Shown: piece by piece, positions 24,789-33,019 of the stretch | Numbering within the stretch: the stretch's first letter is position 1 | Layout of the letters: each line of letters opens with the position of its first letter | Source: Streptomyces sp. NBC_01214 | GTDB taxonomy: Bacteria > Actinomycetota > Actinomycetes > Streptomycetales > Streptomycetaceae | Length of the DNA: 64,000 bases | Assembly (NCBI RefSeq): GCF_026340975.1 | Contig: NZ_JAPEOS010000002.1 | Span: 1,733,001-1,797,000 of the forward strand | Reading direction: 5' to 3' | The notes under the pieces: model-generated | Told to the model about the DNA's origin: nothing | Databases searched by the model: none | Seen by the model: the letters and a program-made list of their open reading frames with translations, nothing else | Translations under genes and position numbers: made by a program

Positions 24789-25217
24789 TCATACGCCGGC
24801 GGGGCCGGAGCGCTGCGCGGGCAGGGTGAACCACACGGCTTTGCCGTGCGCGGTGGGGCGGTGGCCGCAGTCCGAGCTCAGGCTCCGGATCAGCAGCAGG
24901 CCGCGGCCGTGCTCCTGCCAGGGGTCGGGCCGGCCGGCCTCCGGGCGGGTCGACAGGTCGCCGGGCGGGCACGGATCGCCGTCGTGGACCTCGACCTGAC
25001 AGCCGTTCGCGAGCAGTTCCACGACCAGCTCGATCGGGGCGCCGGAGCTGGTGTGCTCCACGGCGTTGGCGACCAGTTCGGCCGTCAGGAGCTCCGCGGT
25101 GTCCCGGTCGGCGGGCGCGTCGGTGTCGGCCAGCGCGGTGCGGACGAGGGCGCGGGCCATGGGTACGGCAGCCGCCGTGTGGGGCAGGGCGATCCGCCAG
25201 GCGGAGGTGTCGGGCAA
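24789..25217 (-). CDS. HATPase_c anti-sigma-type ATP-binding protein
   Basis: A 142-residue RsbW/SpoIIAB-like protein of the type abundant in Streptomyces. The N box is TAELVANAVEHT, and the G boxes follow as EVHDGDPCPPG and HGRGLLLIRSLSSDCG. Such proteins bind ATP and either sequester a sigma factor or phosphorylate an anti-anti-sigma partner; no partner gene is adjacent. Three 11-bp direct repeats resembling PhoP-binding units lie just upstream of the start. Confidence 0.85.
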   Translation of the reverse strand: MPDTSAWRIALPHTAAAVPMARALVRTALADTDAPADRDTAELLTAELVANAVEHTSSGAPIELVVELLANGCQVEVHDGDPCPPGDLSTRPEAGRPDPWQEHGRGLLLIRSLSSDCGHRPTAHGKAVWFTLPAQRSGPAGV

Positions 25218-25237
25218 GGAGGGACCATCCTCCCGGG

Positions 25238-25270
25238 GTCTGGGTCACGTCTAGGTCACGTGGGGTGAAC
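25238..25270 (-). promoter_or_regulatory. Three consecutive 11-bp direct repeats, PHO-box-like
   Basis: Read on the minus strand, 25270 to 25238 contains GTTCACCCCAC, GTGACCTAGAC and GTGACCCAGAC end to end. The first unit begins with GTTCACC, the Streptomyces PhoP repeat consensus, and the 11-bp period is the same. The block ends about 20 bases before the anti-sigma-type gene, so binding there would affect its promoter. Confidence 0.45.
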
Positions 25271-25394
25271 TCCCGGTTTCAACGATACGAAGTCGAATTC
25301 TCATTCCGCAGGGCACCCCGGCACGGCCGCGGCCGGGACCTTCGCCCCGCAGGGCCGCACGGGGCCGCCGACGAAACGAACATGTCGCGCTTCT

Positions 25395-25422
25395 GTGACG
25401 GCAGTCACGATCTGGTGATACC
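25395..25422 (+). promoter_or_regulatory. Promoter and operator of the enoyl-CoA hydratase unit
   Basis: GTGAC-GGCA-GTCAC (25395-25408) is a perfect inverted repeat. A -10 candidate GATACC begins 22 bases after its first base, and the GTG start codon follows ten bases later, suggesting a leaderless or nearly leaderless transcript. The same 13-mer GTGACGGCAGTCA with the same 22-base offset occurs before the acyl-CoA dehydrogenase gene at 34778. Confidence 0.65.
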
Positions 25423-25431
25423 GTCGGTGGT

Positions 25432-26259
25432 GTGAGCCCCTTCACCGGTTCCACACCAGCGACCGAACGGTGGCACCACCTCCGGGTCACCCGGCAGGAC
25501 GGCGTCGCCACCGTCACCTTCGACCGCCCCGAGAAGCTGAACGCGCTCACCTTCGGCGCCTACGCCGACCTGCGCGATCTGCTCGGTGAACTGTCCCGCG
25601 AGCGCTCCGTACGCGCCCTCGTGCTCGGCGGCGAGGGGCGCGGCTTCTGCTCCGGCGGGGACGTCGACGAGATCATCGGCGCCACCCTCGCCATGGACAC
25701 CGCCCAGCTCCTCGACTTCAACCGGATGACCGGCCAGGTGGTGCGCGCCCTGCGCGAATGCCCCTTCCCGGTGATCGCCGCCGTCCACGGGGTCGCCGCC
25801 GGGGCCGGTGCCGTCCTCGCGCTCGCCGCCGACTTCCGGATCGCCGACCCCACCGCCCGCTTCGCCTTCCTCTTCACCCGCGTCGGTCTCTCCGGCGGGG
25901 ACATGGGCGCGGCCTACCTGCTGCCCCGGGTCGTCGGCCTCGGCCACGCCACCCGCCTGCTGATGCTTGGAGAGCCCGTCCACGCGGCCGAGGCCGAGCG
26001 GATCGGCCTGCTCAGCGAGCTCACCGAAGAGGGCAAGGCCCACGTGCGGGCCGCCGAACTCGCCGCGCGCCTGGCCGCGGGCCCCGCCCTCGCCCACGCG
26101 CAGACCAAGGCGCTGCTCACCGCCGAGCTCGACATGCCGCTGGCCGCGTCCGTGGAGCTGGACGCCAACACGCAGGCCCTGCTGATGCACGGCCAGGACT
26201 ACGCGGAGTTCCACGCCGCCTTCACCGGGAAGCGGCCGCCGGAGTGGAAGGGCAGGTAG
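25432..26259 (+). CDS. Enoyl-CoA hydratase/isomerase-family protein
   Basis: A 275-residue crotonase-fold protein. The oxyanion-hole segments are visible as RGFCSGGDVDEI and HGVAAGAGAVLALAADFRIA, and the acidic region follows in FTRVGLSGGDMGAAYLL. It overlaps nothing but ends five bases before the two-domain monooxygenase-reductase, so they form one operon. By analogy with anaerobic-like 2-aminobenzoyl-CoA breakdown, it would hydrate the cyclic enoyl-CoA formed after ring dearomatisation, or open it hydrolytically. GTG start. Confidence 0.85.
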   Translation: MSPFTGSTPATERWHHLRVTRQDGVATVTFDRPEKLNALTFGAYADLRDLLGELSRERSVRALVLGGEGRGFCSGGDVDEIIGATLAMDTAQLLDFNRMTGQVVRALRECPFPVIAAVHGVAAGAGAVLALAADFRIADPTARFAFLFTRVGLSGGDMGAAYLLPRVVGLGHATRLLMLGEPVHAAEAERIGLLSELTEEGKAHVRAAELAARLAAGPALAHAQTKALLTAELDMPLAASVELDANTQALLMHGQDYAEFHAAFTGKRPPEWKGR

Positions 26260-26263
26260 GCGC

Positions 26264-28567
26264 ATGACTCCTGGTGCCATGCGGGTCGCCGTCGTCGGCG
26301 GGGGACCGGGAGGGCTGTACGCCGCCGCGCTGCTGGCCCGCCAGGGCCACACGGTGGAAGTCTGGGAGCGCAACGCCCCGGACGACACCTTCGGCTTCGG
26401 CGTCGTGCTCTCCGACGAGACCCTCGGCGGCATCGAGCGGGCCGACACCGTCGTCCACACGGCCCTGAGCGCGGAGTTCGTGCGTTGGGACGACGTGGAC
26501 ATCGTGCACCGCGGCCGACTGCTGACCTCCGGCGGCCACGGCTTCGCGGCCATCGGGCGGCGCCGGCTGCTGGAGATCCTGCAGGAGCGCTGCGCGGGCC
26601 TCGGCGTCCGCCTCCGCTTCCGCTCCGAGGCCCCGGCGGCGGCCGAGCTCGCTGCCTCGTACGACCTGGTGGTCGCGGCCGACGGCGTGCACAGTGCGAT
26701 CCGGGAGGCCGACGCCGCGCACTACGGGCCGACCCTGACCGGCGGGCGCTGTCGCTACATCTGGCTCGCTGCCGACTTCGCCTTCGACGCCTTCCGCTTC
26801 GAGATCGCGGAGACCGAACACGGGGTCATGCAGCTGCACGCCTACCCCTACGCCCGCCCGTCGCCCGACCACCACCCCTCATCGGGGCCCTCCGGGCCGC
26901 AGAATCAATTCGGCGCCTCCACGGTGATCGTGGAGATGCGCGACGAGGTGTGGCGGGCGGCCGGCTTCGACCTGTGCGACGAGGACGAATCGGCGGCCCG
27001 GTGCGCCAAGATCTTCAGCGAGGCCCTGCGCGGACGACCGCTGCACGGCAACCGCTCCGCGTGGACGCAGTTCCGCACCGTCGTCAACGCGCGCTGGTCG
27101 TACGGCAACACGGTGCTGCTCGGCGACGCGGCGCACACCGCCCACTTCTCCATCGGGTCGGGGACCAAACTGGCGGTGGAGGACGCGCTCGCGCTCGCCG
27201 AGGCCGTGGGCGCCGCGCCGGACGACGTCCCGGCCGCCCTCGCCGCGTACGAGGCGGCCCGCCGGCCGGCGGTCGCCAGCACCCAGCGGGCGGCGGCCGC
27301 GAGCCGGCACTGGTTCGAGGAGATCGCCGGTTACGTCGACCAGCCCGCCCGGCAGTTCGCCTTCAATCTCCTCACCCGCAGCCGCCGGGTCACGCACGAC
27401 AACTTGAGGCTGCGCGACGCACGGTTCACGCGGGCGGTGGAAGCGGACTTCGGCTGCCCGGACGGCACTCCCGCGATGTTCACGCCCTTCACCCTGCGGG
27501 GGCTGACCCTGCGCAACCGGGTCGTCGTCTCACCGATGGACATGTACTCGGCCGAAGACGGGGTGCCGGGCGACTTCCACCTCGTACACCTGGGCGGGCG
27601 CGCCCTCGGCGGGGCCGGACTGGTGATGACGGAGATGGTCTGCGTGTCCGCCGAGGGCCGCATCACCCCCGGCTGCACCGGCCTCTACACCCGGGAACAG
27701 ACGGCCGCCTGGAAGCGGATCGCCGACTTCGTCCACACCTCTGCGCCCGGCACCGCCCTCGGCGTCCAGCTCGGGCACGCCGGCCGCAAGGGTTCGACCC
27801 GGGTGATGTGGGAGGGCATGGACGACCCGCTGCCCGAGGGCAACTGGCCGCTGGTGGCCGCCTCCGCGCTGCCCTACCGGCCGGGCGTCTCGGCGCTGCC
27901 CCGCGCCCTCGCGCGCGCGGACCTGGAGGCGCTGCGCTCCGATTTCGCGGCCGCCGCCGTCCGCGCCGCCGACGCGGGGTTCGACCTGCTGGAACTGCAC
28001 TGCGCCCACGGCTACCTGCTCTCCGGCTTCCTGTCCCCCCTGACCAACCACCGTGACGACGAGTACGGCGGCGCTCTGGAGAACCGGCTGCGCTTCCCGC
28101 TGGAGGTCTTCGACGCGGTGCGGGCGGTGTGGCCGGGGGACCGCCCGATGACGGTCCGGCTCTCGGCCACCGACTGGGCACCCGGGGGCACCTCGCCCGA
28201 GGAGTCCGTCCGGATCGCGGCCGCCTTCGCCGCCCGCGGTGCGGACGCCATCGACGTCTCGACGGGCCAGGTCGTCGCGGACGAGGCCCCCGAGTACGGG
28301 CGCTCGTACCAGACCCCGTACGCCGACCGGATCCGCGGCGCGCTCGGCGTCCCCGTCATCGCCGTCGGAGCCATCTCCTCCTGGGACGACGTGAACTCCC
28401 TGCTGCTGGCCGGCCGCGCCGACCTCTGCGCCCTCGGCCGCCCCCACCTCTACGACCCCCACTGGACCCTGCACGCGGCCGCCGAGCAGTCCTACGAAGG
28501 CCCGGGCGCGCCCTGGCCGGCCCCGTACCGTGCGGGCAGCCGCACACCGCCGACGGGCCGCGGCTAG
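26264..28567 (+). CDS. Anthraniloyl/salicylyl-CoA monooxygenase-reductase (two-domain flavoprotein)
   Basis: A 767-residue fusion. Residues 1-390 are a PHBH-type FAD monooxygenase (VAVVGGGPGGLYAAALLAR; GDAAHTAHFSIGSGTKLAVEDALAL). Residues about 405-750 are an Old Yellow Enzyme FMN reductase (FTPFTLRGLTLRNRVVVSPMDMYSA; LHCAHGYLLSGFLSPLTNHRDDEYGG; RPHLYDP). This architecture is that of 2-aminobenzoyl-CoA monooxygenase/reductase and the salicylyl-CoA 5-hydroxylases. These hydroxylate C5 of the ring, and the former also reduces it to a non-aromatic enamine ketone. Which substrate applies here is open; the linked RidA gene favours anthraniloyl-CoA. The stop codon sits in the loop of a terminator hairpin. 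Confidence 0.87.
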   Translation: MTPGAMRVAVVGGGPGGLYAAALLARQGHTVEVWERNAPDDTFGFGVVLSDETLGGIERADTVVHTALSAEFVRWDDVDIVHRGRLLTSGGHGFAAIGRRRLLEILQERCAGLGVRLRFRSEAPAAAELAASYDLVVAADGVHSAIREADAAHYGPTLTGGRCRYIWLAADFAFDAFRFEIAETEHGVMQLHAYPYARPSPDHHPSSGPSGPQNQFGASTVIVEMRDEVWRAAGFDLCDEDESAARCAKIFSEALRGRPLHGNRSAWTQFRTVVNARWSYGNTVLLGDAAHTAHFSIGSGTKLAVEDALALAEAVGAAPDDVPAALAAYEAARRPAVASTQRAAAASRHWFEEIAGYVDQPARQFAFNLLTRSRRVTHDNLRLRDARFTRAVEADFGCPDGTPAMFTPFTLRGLTLRNRVVVSPMDMYSAEDGVPGDFHLVHLGGRALGGAGLVMTEMVCVSAEGRITPGCTGLYTREQTAAWKRIADFVHTSAPGTALGVQLGHAGRKGSTRVMWEGMDDPLPEGNWPLVAASALPYRPGVSALPRALARADLEALRSDFAAAAVRAADAGFDLLELHCAHGYLLSGFLSPLTNHRDDEYGGALENRLRFPLEVFDAVRAVWPGDRPMTVRLSATDWAPGGTSPEESVRIAAAFAARGADAIDVSTGQVVADEAPEYGRSYQTPYADRIRGALGVPVIAVGAISSWDDVNSLLLAGRADLCALGRPHLYDPHWTLHAAAEQSYEGPGAPWPAPYRAGSRTPPTGRG

Positions 28568-28579
28568 GCCGCGGCCCGT
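28553..28579 (+). terminator. Terminator straddling a stop codon
   Basis: ACGGGCCGCGGC (28553-28564) pairs perfectly with GCCGCGGCCCGT (28568-28579). The three-base loop is TAG, which is the stop codon of the monooxygenase-reductase. It lies between convergent genes. Confidence 0.75.
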
Positions 28580-28608
28580 GGGGGGAGCCGAGTGGTGCGT
28601 GCGGGTGC

Positions 28609-30168
28609 CTACGGCTGTGGGATCGGGACGAACAGGGCGTTGATGGTCCGGTTCGCGTTCATGGTGAGCTGGTAGTTCGGGTTGTTCCCCTCCAGCTCGA
28701 TGCCGTCGACGGCCCAGGCGTCGAACTGGAAGCCGGGGTTGGGGACGGCAGCGACGGTGACCTGCGTGCCGGGGTCGTACGGACCGTACTCGCTGACCCG
28801 GACCGTGCCCGCGCCCACGGGGTCGTGCAGCAGGGTGAGGGAGCTGCGGTTGGTCACGAGGGAGGCGCGGTATCCGGCCAGGGTGTCCGCGTTCTGCAGC
28901 GCGACGGCGGCGTTGTTGTTCTGGGCGTTGCCGAGGATCTGGCCGTTCCAGGTGCGATCGGGGGTGGAGTACGAGTTCACCACGTTGCACGCCTGGGGGC
29001 AGGCGCTGGAGTACGCCATGAGCGTGCGGTGCTGGCCGTTGGGGGTGACCCAGCCGTAGTTGAACGTGCCCGCGGGGGTGGCGCCGCCCTGGCTGGTGAC
29101 CGTCAGACGGTCGTGCTTCATGCCGAAGTTGTGGCCGATCTCGTGGGCGAGGTTCTCCCAGGCCGTCACGGATCCGATGCTGGTGACCGAGAAGGCGGCA
29201 CTGTCGGTCGTCGAGGTCGGGCCCGGGTCGGGCAGGCTCGCCGCTCCGGAGCTGTCCTCGAAGGGGACGGCGGCGAGGAGCGCCACCAGGTCGCCGCCGT
29301 ACTGGTTGCGCCGGGCGGCGGCCGTGGCTCCGAGGACGGTGTTCGCGGGGTTGCTGATCATGTTGAGCAGGGTGTTGACGTTCTCGCGGGGGACGCCCGT
29401 GGCCGCCGTTTGGTAGGAGTGGACGACGTGCACGCTGGCCGGCACGGTGTCGGTGGCGAGCGCCCGGTTGAGCTGGTTCACCCCGTAGGAGATGCGGGAC
29501 TGGACCGCCTGGACACTGCCCATCACCTCGACGGTGGCCGGCGTGTAGGCGACGACGATGTCGATGGCGGCCGGGTCGTTGGGCGTGGCGGCCCGCAGAC
29601 CCGGCCTGTTCTGCTTGTGCGGGTGGTGCGGTTTGTGCGGCTTCTTCGCGGGGACGTTGACCGTGTCGACACCGATTCCGCTGGGCGGCAGTGCGAGGGA
29701 GTCGATCTCCTGCAGCTCGTACCAGCCCGGGCGTTCGGCCAGCGGCTGGTACGCGTACTGGCGGAAGCCGATCGTGATGACGCCGGAGAGGGTGACCGGT
29801 CCTTCGGTGCAGGCCCCGATGGCGGACACGGAGATGGTGTTCTCCGGGTTCTTCGGGTCGTGCCCGCCCCAGTACACCGTCCCGTCCGGCTCCTGGTGCT
29901 GGAAGTCCTGCACCGCGGTGAAGCCCTTGCTGCGGCCGAAGGGCGGGAACGTACGACGCTCGGGCCTGCCTTCCTTCTGCTCGCCGCACAGCGAGCGGAA
30001 CGCCTCGGCGTCCGTGCGCTGTGCGGCGGAGCGCACCACCCAGGGCTCGTGCTCGTCGCCGCCCCCGCCCGTTCCGGCGGAGGCGGCGGGTGCGGTCAGG
30101 GCGAGCGACAGGGTGGCGGTGAAGGCGGTCGCCGCGGCGGAGGCGGCGAGCAGGAATCGACGGCGCAT
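28609..30168 (-). CDS. Secreted zinc metalloprotease, reprolysin-like
   Basis: A 519-residue exported protease. The signal peptide (MRRRFLLAASAAATAFTATLSLALTAPAASA) ends near residue 31. After a 180-residue N-terminal region, DIVVAYTPATVEVMGSVQAVQSRI starts a metzincin-type catalytic domain with the zinc motif HEIGHNFGMKHD and a downstream TLMAYSSACPQACN Met-turn region. The C-terminal 75 residues (VTVAAVPNPGFQFDAWAVDG) resemble the divergent InlB/Flg_new repeat used as a surface module. ATG 30168 is chosen because it starts the signal peptide; the frame stays open further upstream without coding character. It stands alone between a SnoaL-like gene and the aromatic pathway. Confidence 0.87.
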   Translation of the reverse strand: MRRRFLLAASAAATAFTATLSLALTAPAASAGTGGGGDEHEPWVVRSAAQRTDAEAFRSLCGEQKEGRPERRTFPPFGRSKGFTAVQDFQHQEPDGTVYWGGHDPKNPENTISVSAIGACTEGPVTLSGVITIGFRQYAYQPLAERPGWYELQEIDSLALPPSGIGVDTVNVPAKKPHKPHHPHKQNRPGLRAATPNDPAAIDIVVAYTPATVEVMGSVQAVQSRISYGVNQLNRALATDTVPASVHVVHSYQTAATGVPRENVNTLLNMISNPANTVLGATAAARRNQYGGDLVALLAAVPFEDSSGAASLPDPGPTSTTDSAAFSVTSIGSVTAWENLAHEIGHNFGMKHDRLTVTSQGGATPAGTFNYGWVTPNGQHRTLMAYSSACPQACNVVNSYSTPDRTWNGQILGNAQNNNAAVALQNADTLAGYRASLVTNRSSLTLLHDPVGAGTVRVSEYGPYDPGTQVTVAAVPNPGFQFDAWAVDGIELEGNNPNYQLTMNANRTINALFVPIPQP

Positions 30169-30317
30169 GAGGGACGTGGGCCTCTCTGTGGGGATTTGTC
30201 CCGCCTTGTACTCCGCGGCGGGGACTGCGCCACGCCGGTACGGCCGTCCCTGCCCGCCGCCCGACCCGAGGTTCACCCGAATACGGGGGCGGGCCCCACG
30301 GGGAAGCCGGCGTCCGG

Positions 30318-30734
30318 TCAGGCGGCCTGCGCCTTGGGGACCTGGGTGTTCTGGCAGACGGTCAGGAGCCAGCGGCCGTCGTCGTCCTTGGTCATCACGT
30401 ACGTCGGGACGCCCTCGTCCCCGGGGCCGTCGGCCGATTCGTAGAGCTGGCGGACCTTGACCGCGGCCACGTCCGGGCGGAGGAACTGGAGGTGGGTGAC
30501 GGTGTAACTGACCCGGCCGTCCCAGCTCGCGCCGGGGAGGACCGCGCGGGTGAACTCGGAGATGGCGTCGAGGCCGATGAGGACCTTGCCGCCGCCGGTG
30601 GTCCACAGGGCGTCGGGATGGAAGAGGGAGAGGAAGGCGTCGGGGTCCTTGGCCTGCTGGGAGGCCTCGACGGCGGCCACCACCTGGTGAATGGCCTCGA
30701 TGTCAGTGGTCCGGTCGGTGCTTTCGGTCGTCAT
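30318..30734 (-). CDS. SgcJ/EcaC-type SnoaL-like (NTF2-fold) protein
   Basis: A 138-residue protein with the SgcJ/EcaC pattern: IEAIHQVVAAVEASQQAKDPDAFLSLFHPDALWTTGGGKVLIG, then WLLTVCQNTQVP. The NTF2 fold hosts varied hydrolases, isomerases and oxidoreductases, often in antibiotic clusters; no substrate can be given. ATG 30734 is used; a GTG four codons upstream is also in frame. A SoxR-type operator lies about 15 bases upstream in a promoter with a long 19-bp spacer. Induction by redox-active compounds is therefore likely. Confidence 0.8.
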   Translation of the reverse strand: MTTESTDRTTDIEAIHQVVAAVEASQQAKDPDAFLSLFHPDALWTTGGGKVLIGLDAISEFTRAVLPGASWDGRVSYTVTHLQFLRPDVAAVKVRQLYESADGPGDEGVPTYVMTKDDDGRWLLTVCQNTQVPKAQAA

Positions 30735-30748
30735 GTGGATCACCATCG

Positions 30749-30772
30749 GACCTCAAGTGCCCTTGAGGTCAA
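30749..30772 (-). promoter_or_regulatory. SoxR/MerR-type operator within a 19-bp-spacer promoter
   Basis: CCTCAAGTGCCCTTGAGG (30751-30768) has the same two half-sites, CCTCAAG and CTTGAGG, and the same four-base centre length as the SoxR box of enteric bacteria and Streptomyces. On the minus strand TTGACC (30772-30767) is the -35, and GATGGT follows after 19 bases, the elongated spacing typical of MerR-family activated promoters. Confidence 0.75.
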
Positions 30773-30818
30773 GGCCCGGCCCGCAGGCCGGTTCCGATCC
30801 CGCCGCGGTCCGGACCCG

Positions 30819-31658
30819 TCACGCCGCGACGATCTCGGCGCGGTCCTCGACCGGGGTGTAACCGAGGCGCAGGTAGACGCCGTTGCTGGTGGGGTTGGCC
30901 AGGTCCGTGAAGAGGAGGACCTCCGTGGCGCCGGCCGCGTACGCCGCTTCGCTCACCGCGTGCGTGACCCCGGCGGCGTAGCCGCGGCCGCGGTGCTCGG
31001 GCGGGGTGTAGACGGGGCCGACGCGGGAGGTCGAGCCGATCGTGCGGGAGAAGCCGGCCAGCGAGACGGGAGTCCCGGCGTGTTCCCACAGCCGGAGCCC
31101 GCCGTAGGAGATCCGGTCGCGCAGCACGGTCTCGGAGGCGCTGCCCGGAACGCCGGCCTCCGCCTTGAAGGCCGTGACCCACTCCAGCAGCAGCGGGAGG
31201 TCGGCCCCGGTGGCGGGCCGGGCCCGCCCGGCCGGAGCGGGATCCGGGGCGACCAGGCCGGCCAGCCGGTACAGGCGCACCTCCTCGGCGATCCGGGTGG
31301 GCCGCCCCCAGGCCTCGGCCAACGCCTCCGCGTCCGGGCGGCGGGCGTTGAACCCGGGCGCCCCGGCGAGCAGTGGTTCGTCGGCGAGGGCGGCCCCGAG
31401 CGCCCGGACCGCCTCCCCGGGCAGCACGCCGAGCACGGCCGGGAACGGCGGGGTGCACAGCAGGCCCCCGGCGACGGCGCCGTCGGCCCCCGTCCACCAG
31501 CCGAAGAAGGGGGTGCCGTCGCCGTAGGCCCCGGGCCCGCGGCGCCGCAGCGCGTCGGCCACGGTCAGGAGAAGGGTGTTGGAGACGGGGCGCGCGGCCG
31601 CGGCCGGGCCCGCAGCGGCCAGATAGGCCGTCAGGTCCGTGGTGAAGGTCCAAGTCAT
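30819..31658 (-). CDS. GNAT-family N-acetyltransferase
   Basis: A 279-residue protein with a C-terminal GNAT domain. The acetyl-CoA pyrophosphate loop is PEHRGRGYAAGVTHAVSEAAYAAG, preceded by the beta-strand RVGPVYTPP and followed by LFTDLANPTSNGVYLRLGYTPVED. The N-terminal 140 residues resemble a degenerate second GNAT half, a layout common in actinobacteria. The substrate is unknown. It reads towards the SoxR-type promoter gene and may be the end of its own unit. Confidence 0.85.
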   Translation of the reverse strand: MTWTFTTDLTAYLAAAGPAAAARPVSNTLLLTVADALRRRGPGAYGDGTPFFGWWTGADGAVAGGLLCTPPFPAVLGVLPGEAVRALGAALADEPLLAGAPGFNARRPDAEALAEAWGRPTRIAEEVRLYRLAGLVAPDPAPAGRARPATGADLPLLLEWVTAFKAEAGVPGSASETVLRDRISYGGLRLWEHAGTPVSLAGFSRTIGSTSRVGPVYTPPEHRGRGYAAGVTHAVSEAAYAAGATEVLLFTDLANPTSNGVYLRLGYTPVEDRAEIVAA

Positions 31659-31702
31659 GACCCATCCTGGCGCGGCGCGCGGTCCGCCCGCACCCGGGTT
31701 TC

Positions 31703-32197
31703 TCACGCGGGCAGCCACCCCGGCCACCACGGCGGCACGTTGTCCGGCCCGCACCGCTCCGGGTTCCCGGGGTAGCCGTCCAGCGTCCCCTTCGAGGCGA
31801 AGAAGACGAGCACCACCACCCCGAGCACGAGCAGGACCGGCACGGGCCGCGACCACAGGGGCAGCGGGCGCGAGAGGAAGGCGATCAGCGGCGCGAGCAC
31901 GACGCACCCCGGCACCATCAGCACCAGGAGGAAGGCCATCTCGAACCGACCGCCCGCCTCCCAGCCCGCGTCGCAGTACGCGCGGGCGTGGGAGGCGAGT
32001 GCGACGGCGGCCCACCCGGCCACGGCTCCGACCAGCGCCGCCGCCACCAGCAGGAGGACCCCGGCCCGCCGCCCGGGCGGCCCCGCGGACGCCTGGTGCC
32101 GGGTCCGCGCCGGGGGCGGTGGGTACGAGGGGGACGGGGACGGGGGCCGCGACGGGTGCGGAGGGGGATCGGAATGCGTCACACCACCTCGTGACAC
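31703..32197 (-). CDS. Small membrane protein of unknown function
   Basis: A 164-residue protein. The first 45 residues are Pro/Ser-rich and probably cytoplasmic. Three hydrophobic segments follow, at about 46-68 (AGVLLLVAAALVGAVAGWAAVALA), 87-108 (FLLVLMVPGCVVLAPLIAFL) and 118-135 (PVLLVLGVVVLVFFA), then a Pro/Trp-rich tail. GTG start with GGAGGA just before it, inside the end of the paaX gene, so it is probably translated from the ligase-paaX transcript. No family was recognised. Confidence 0.65.
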   Translation of the reverse strand: MSRGGVTHSDPPPHPSRPPSPSPSYPPPPARTRHQASAGPPGRRAGVLLLVAAALVGAVAGWAAVALASHARAYCDAGWEAGGRFEMAFLLVLMVPGCVVLAPLIAFLSRPLPLWSRPVPVLLVLGVVVLVFFASKGTLDGYPGNPERCGPDNVPPWWPGWLPA

Positions 32198-32209
32198 GCT
32201 CTCCTCCGC

Positions 32210-33010
32210 CTACGGTTGCGCGAACCCGGCCCCGACGTCGCGCAGCCGCTCGTGCAGCTCGGCGAAGACGGCCGCCGCCCGGTCGCCCGGCCAGTCCGCC
32301 GGGAGCAGTTCCCGCGGCAGGCCCGGGTCGGCGTACGGCAGCCGGCGCCAGGTGTCCAGCGCGCGGAGGTAGTCCCGGTAGGCCTGCTCCGGGGGCGGTT
32401 CCGGGCCCGACCGGAGCGCGCGCAGGACGGGTTCGTGCAGGTCGAGGAATTGCTCGTGCTGCTTGGCCAGGGCCGCCAGGTCCCACCAGCGGGCCACCGC
32501 CTCGGCGGTCGGGGCGAAACCGAGGTGGGCGCCGCGGAAGAGTTCCACGTACGGGGTCAGGTGCAGCCGCTCCAGGGTGTGCGCGGTCTCCTCGGACAGC
32601 CGGGCCGGGGCGATCCACACGCCCGGCGCCACCGCGCCGAAACCGAGCCGGGCCAGCCGCGAGCGCAGCAGGTGCCGCTTGCTCCGCTCCTGCTCCGGGA
32701 CCGAGAACACCGCCACCAGCCACTCGTCCGTCAGCTGCTGGCTGCCGTAGATCCGGCGGTCACCGTCGTCGAGCAGCTGCCGGGCCTCCTCGGAGAGCCC
32801 GTACGCCGCCGAACCGTCCGCCGCGCGCTCGGGCAGCAGGAAGCCGCGCCGCTTCAGCCGGGACACCGACGAGCGGACCGACGGGGCGTCCACGCCGGCC
32901 GCGCCCAGCAGGCGGATCAGCGCGGCCACCGGGACCGGGCCCTCGAAGGCCCGCCCGTAGGCTCCGTAGAACGTGACGATCAAGGATCGCGGAGTGTGCT
33001 GCTCGACCAC
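32210..33010 (-). CDS. paaX: PaaX-family transcriptional repressor
   Basis: A 266-residue regulator with an N-terminal winged helix (SLIVTFYGAYGRAFEGPVPVAALIRLLGAAGVDAPSVRSSVSRLKRRGFLL) and the PaaX C-terminal effector region (FRGAHLGFAPTAEAVARWWDL). PaaX repressors sense aryl-CoA thioesters such as phenylacetyl-CoA and release promoters of aromatic degradation operons. It is cotranscribed with the aryl-CoA ligase, ten bases downstream. A shared inverted-repeat element at 25395 and 34778 is its most likely operator. GTG start. Confidence 0.87.
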   Translation of the reverse strand: MVEQHTPRSLIVTFYGAYGRAFEGPVPVAALIRLLGAAGVDAPSVRSSVSRLKRRGFLLPERAADGSAAYGLSEEARQLLDDGDRRIYGSQQLTDEWLVAVFSVPEQERSKRHLLRSRLARLGFGAVAPGVWIAPARLSEETAHTLERLHLTPYVELFRGAHLGFAPTAEAVARWWDLAALAKQHEQFLDLHEPVLRALRSGPEPPPEQAYRDYLRALDTWRRLPYADPGLPRELLPADWPGDRAAAVFAELHERLRDVGAGFAQP

Positions 33011-33019
33011 GGGTTCACT

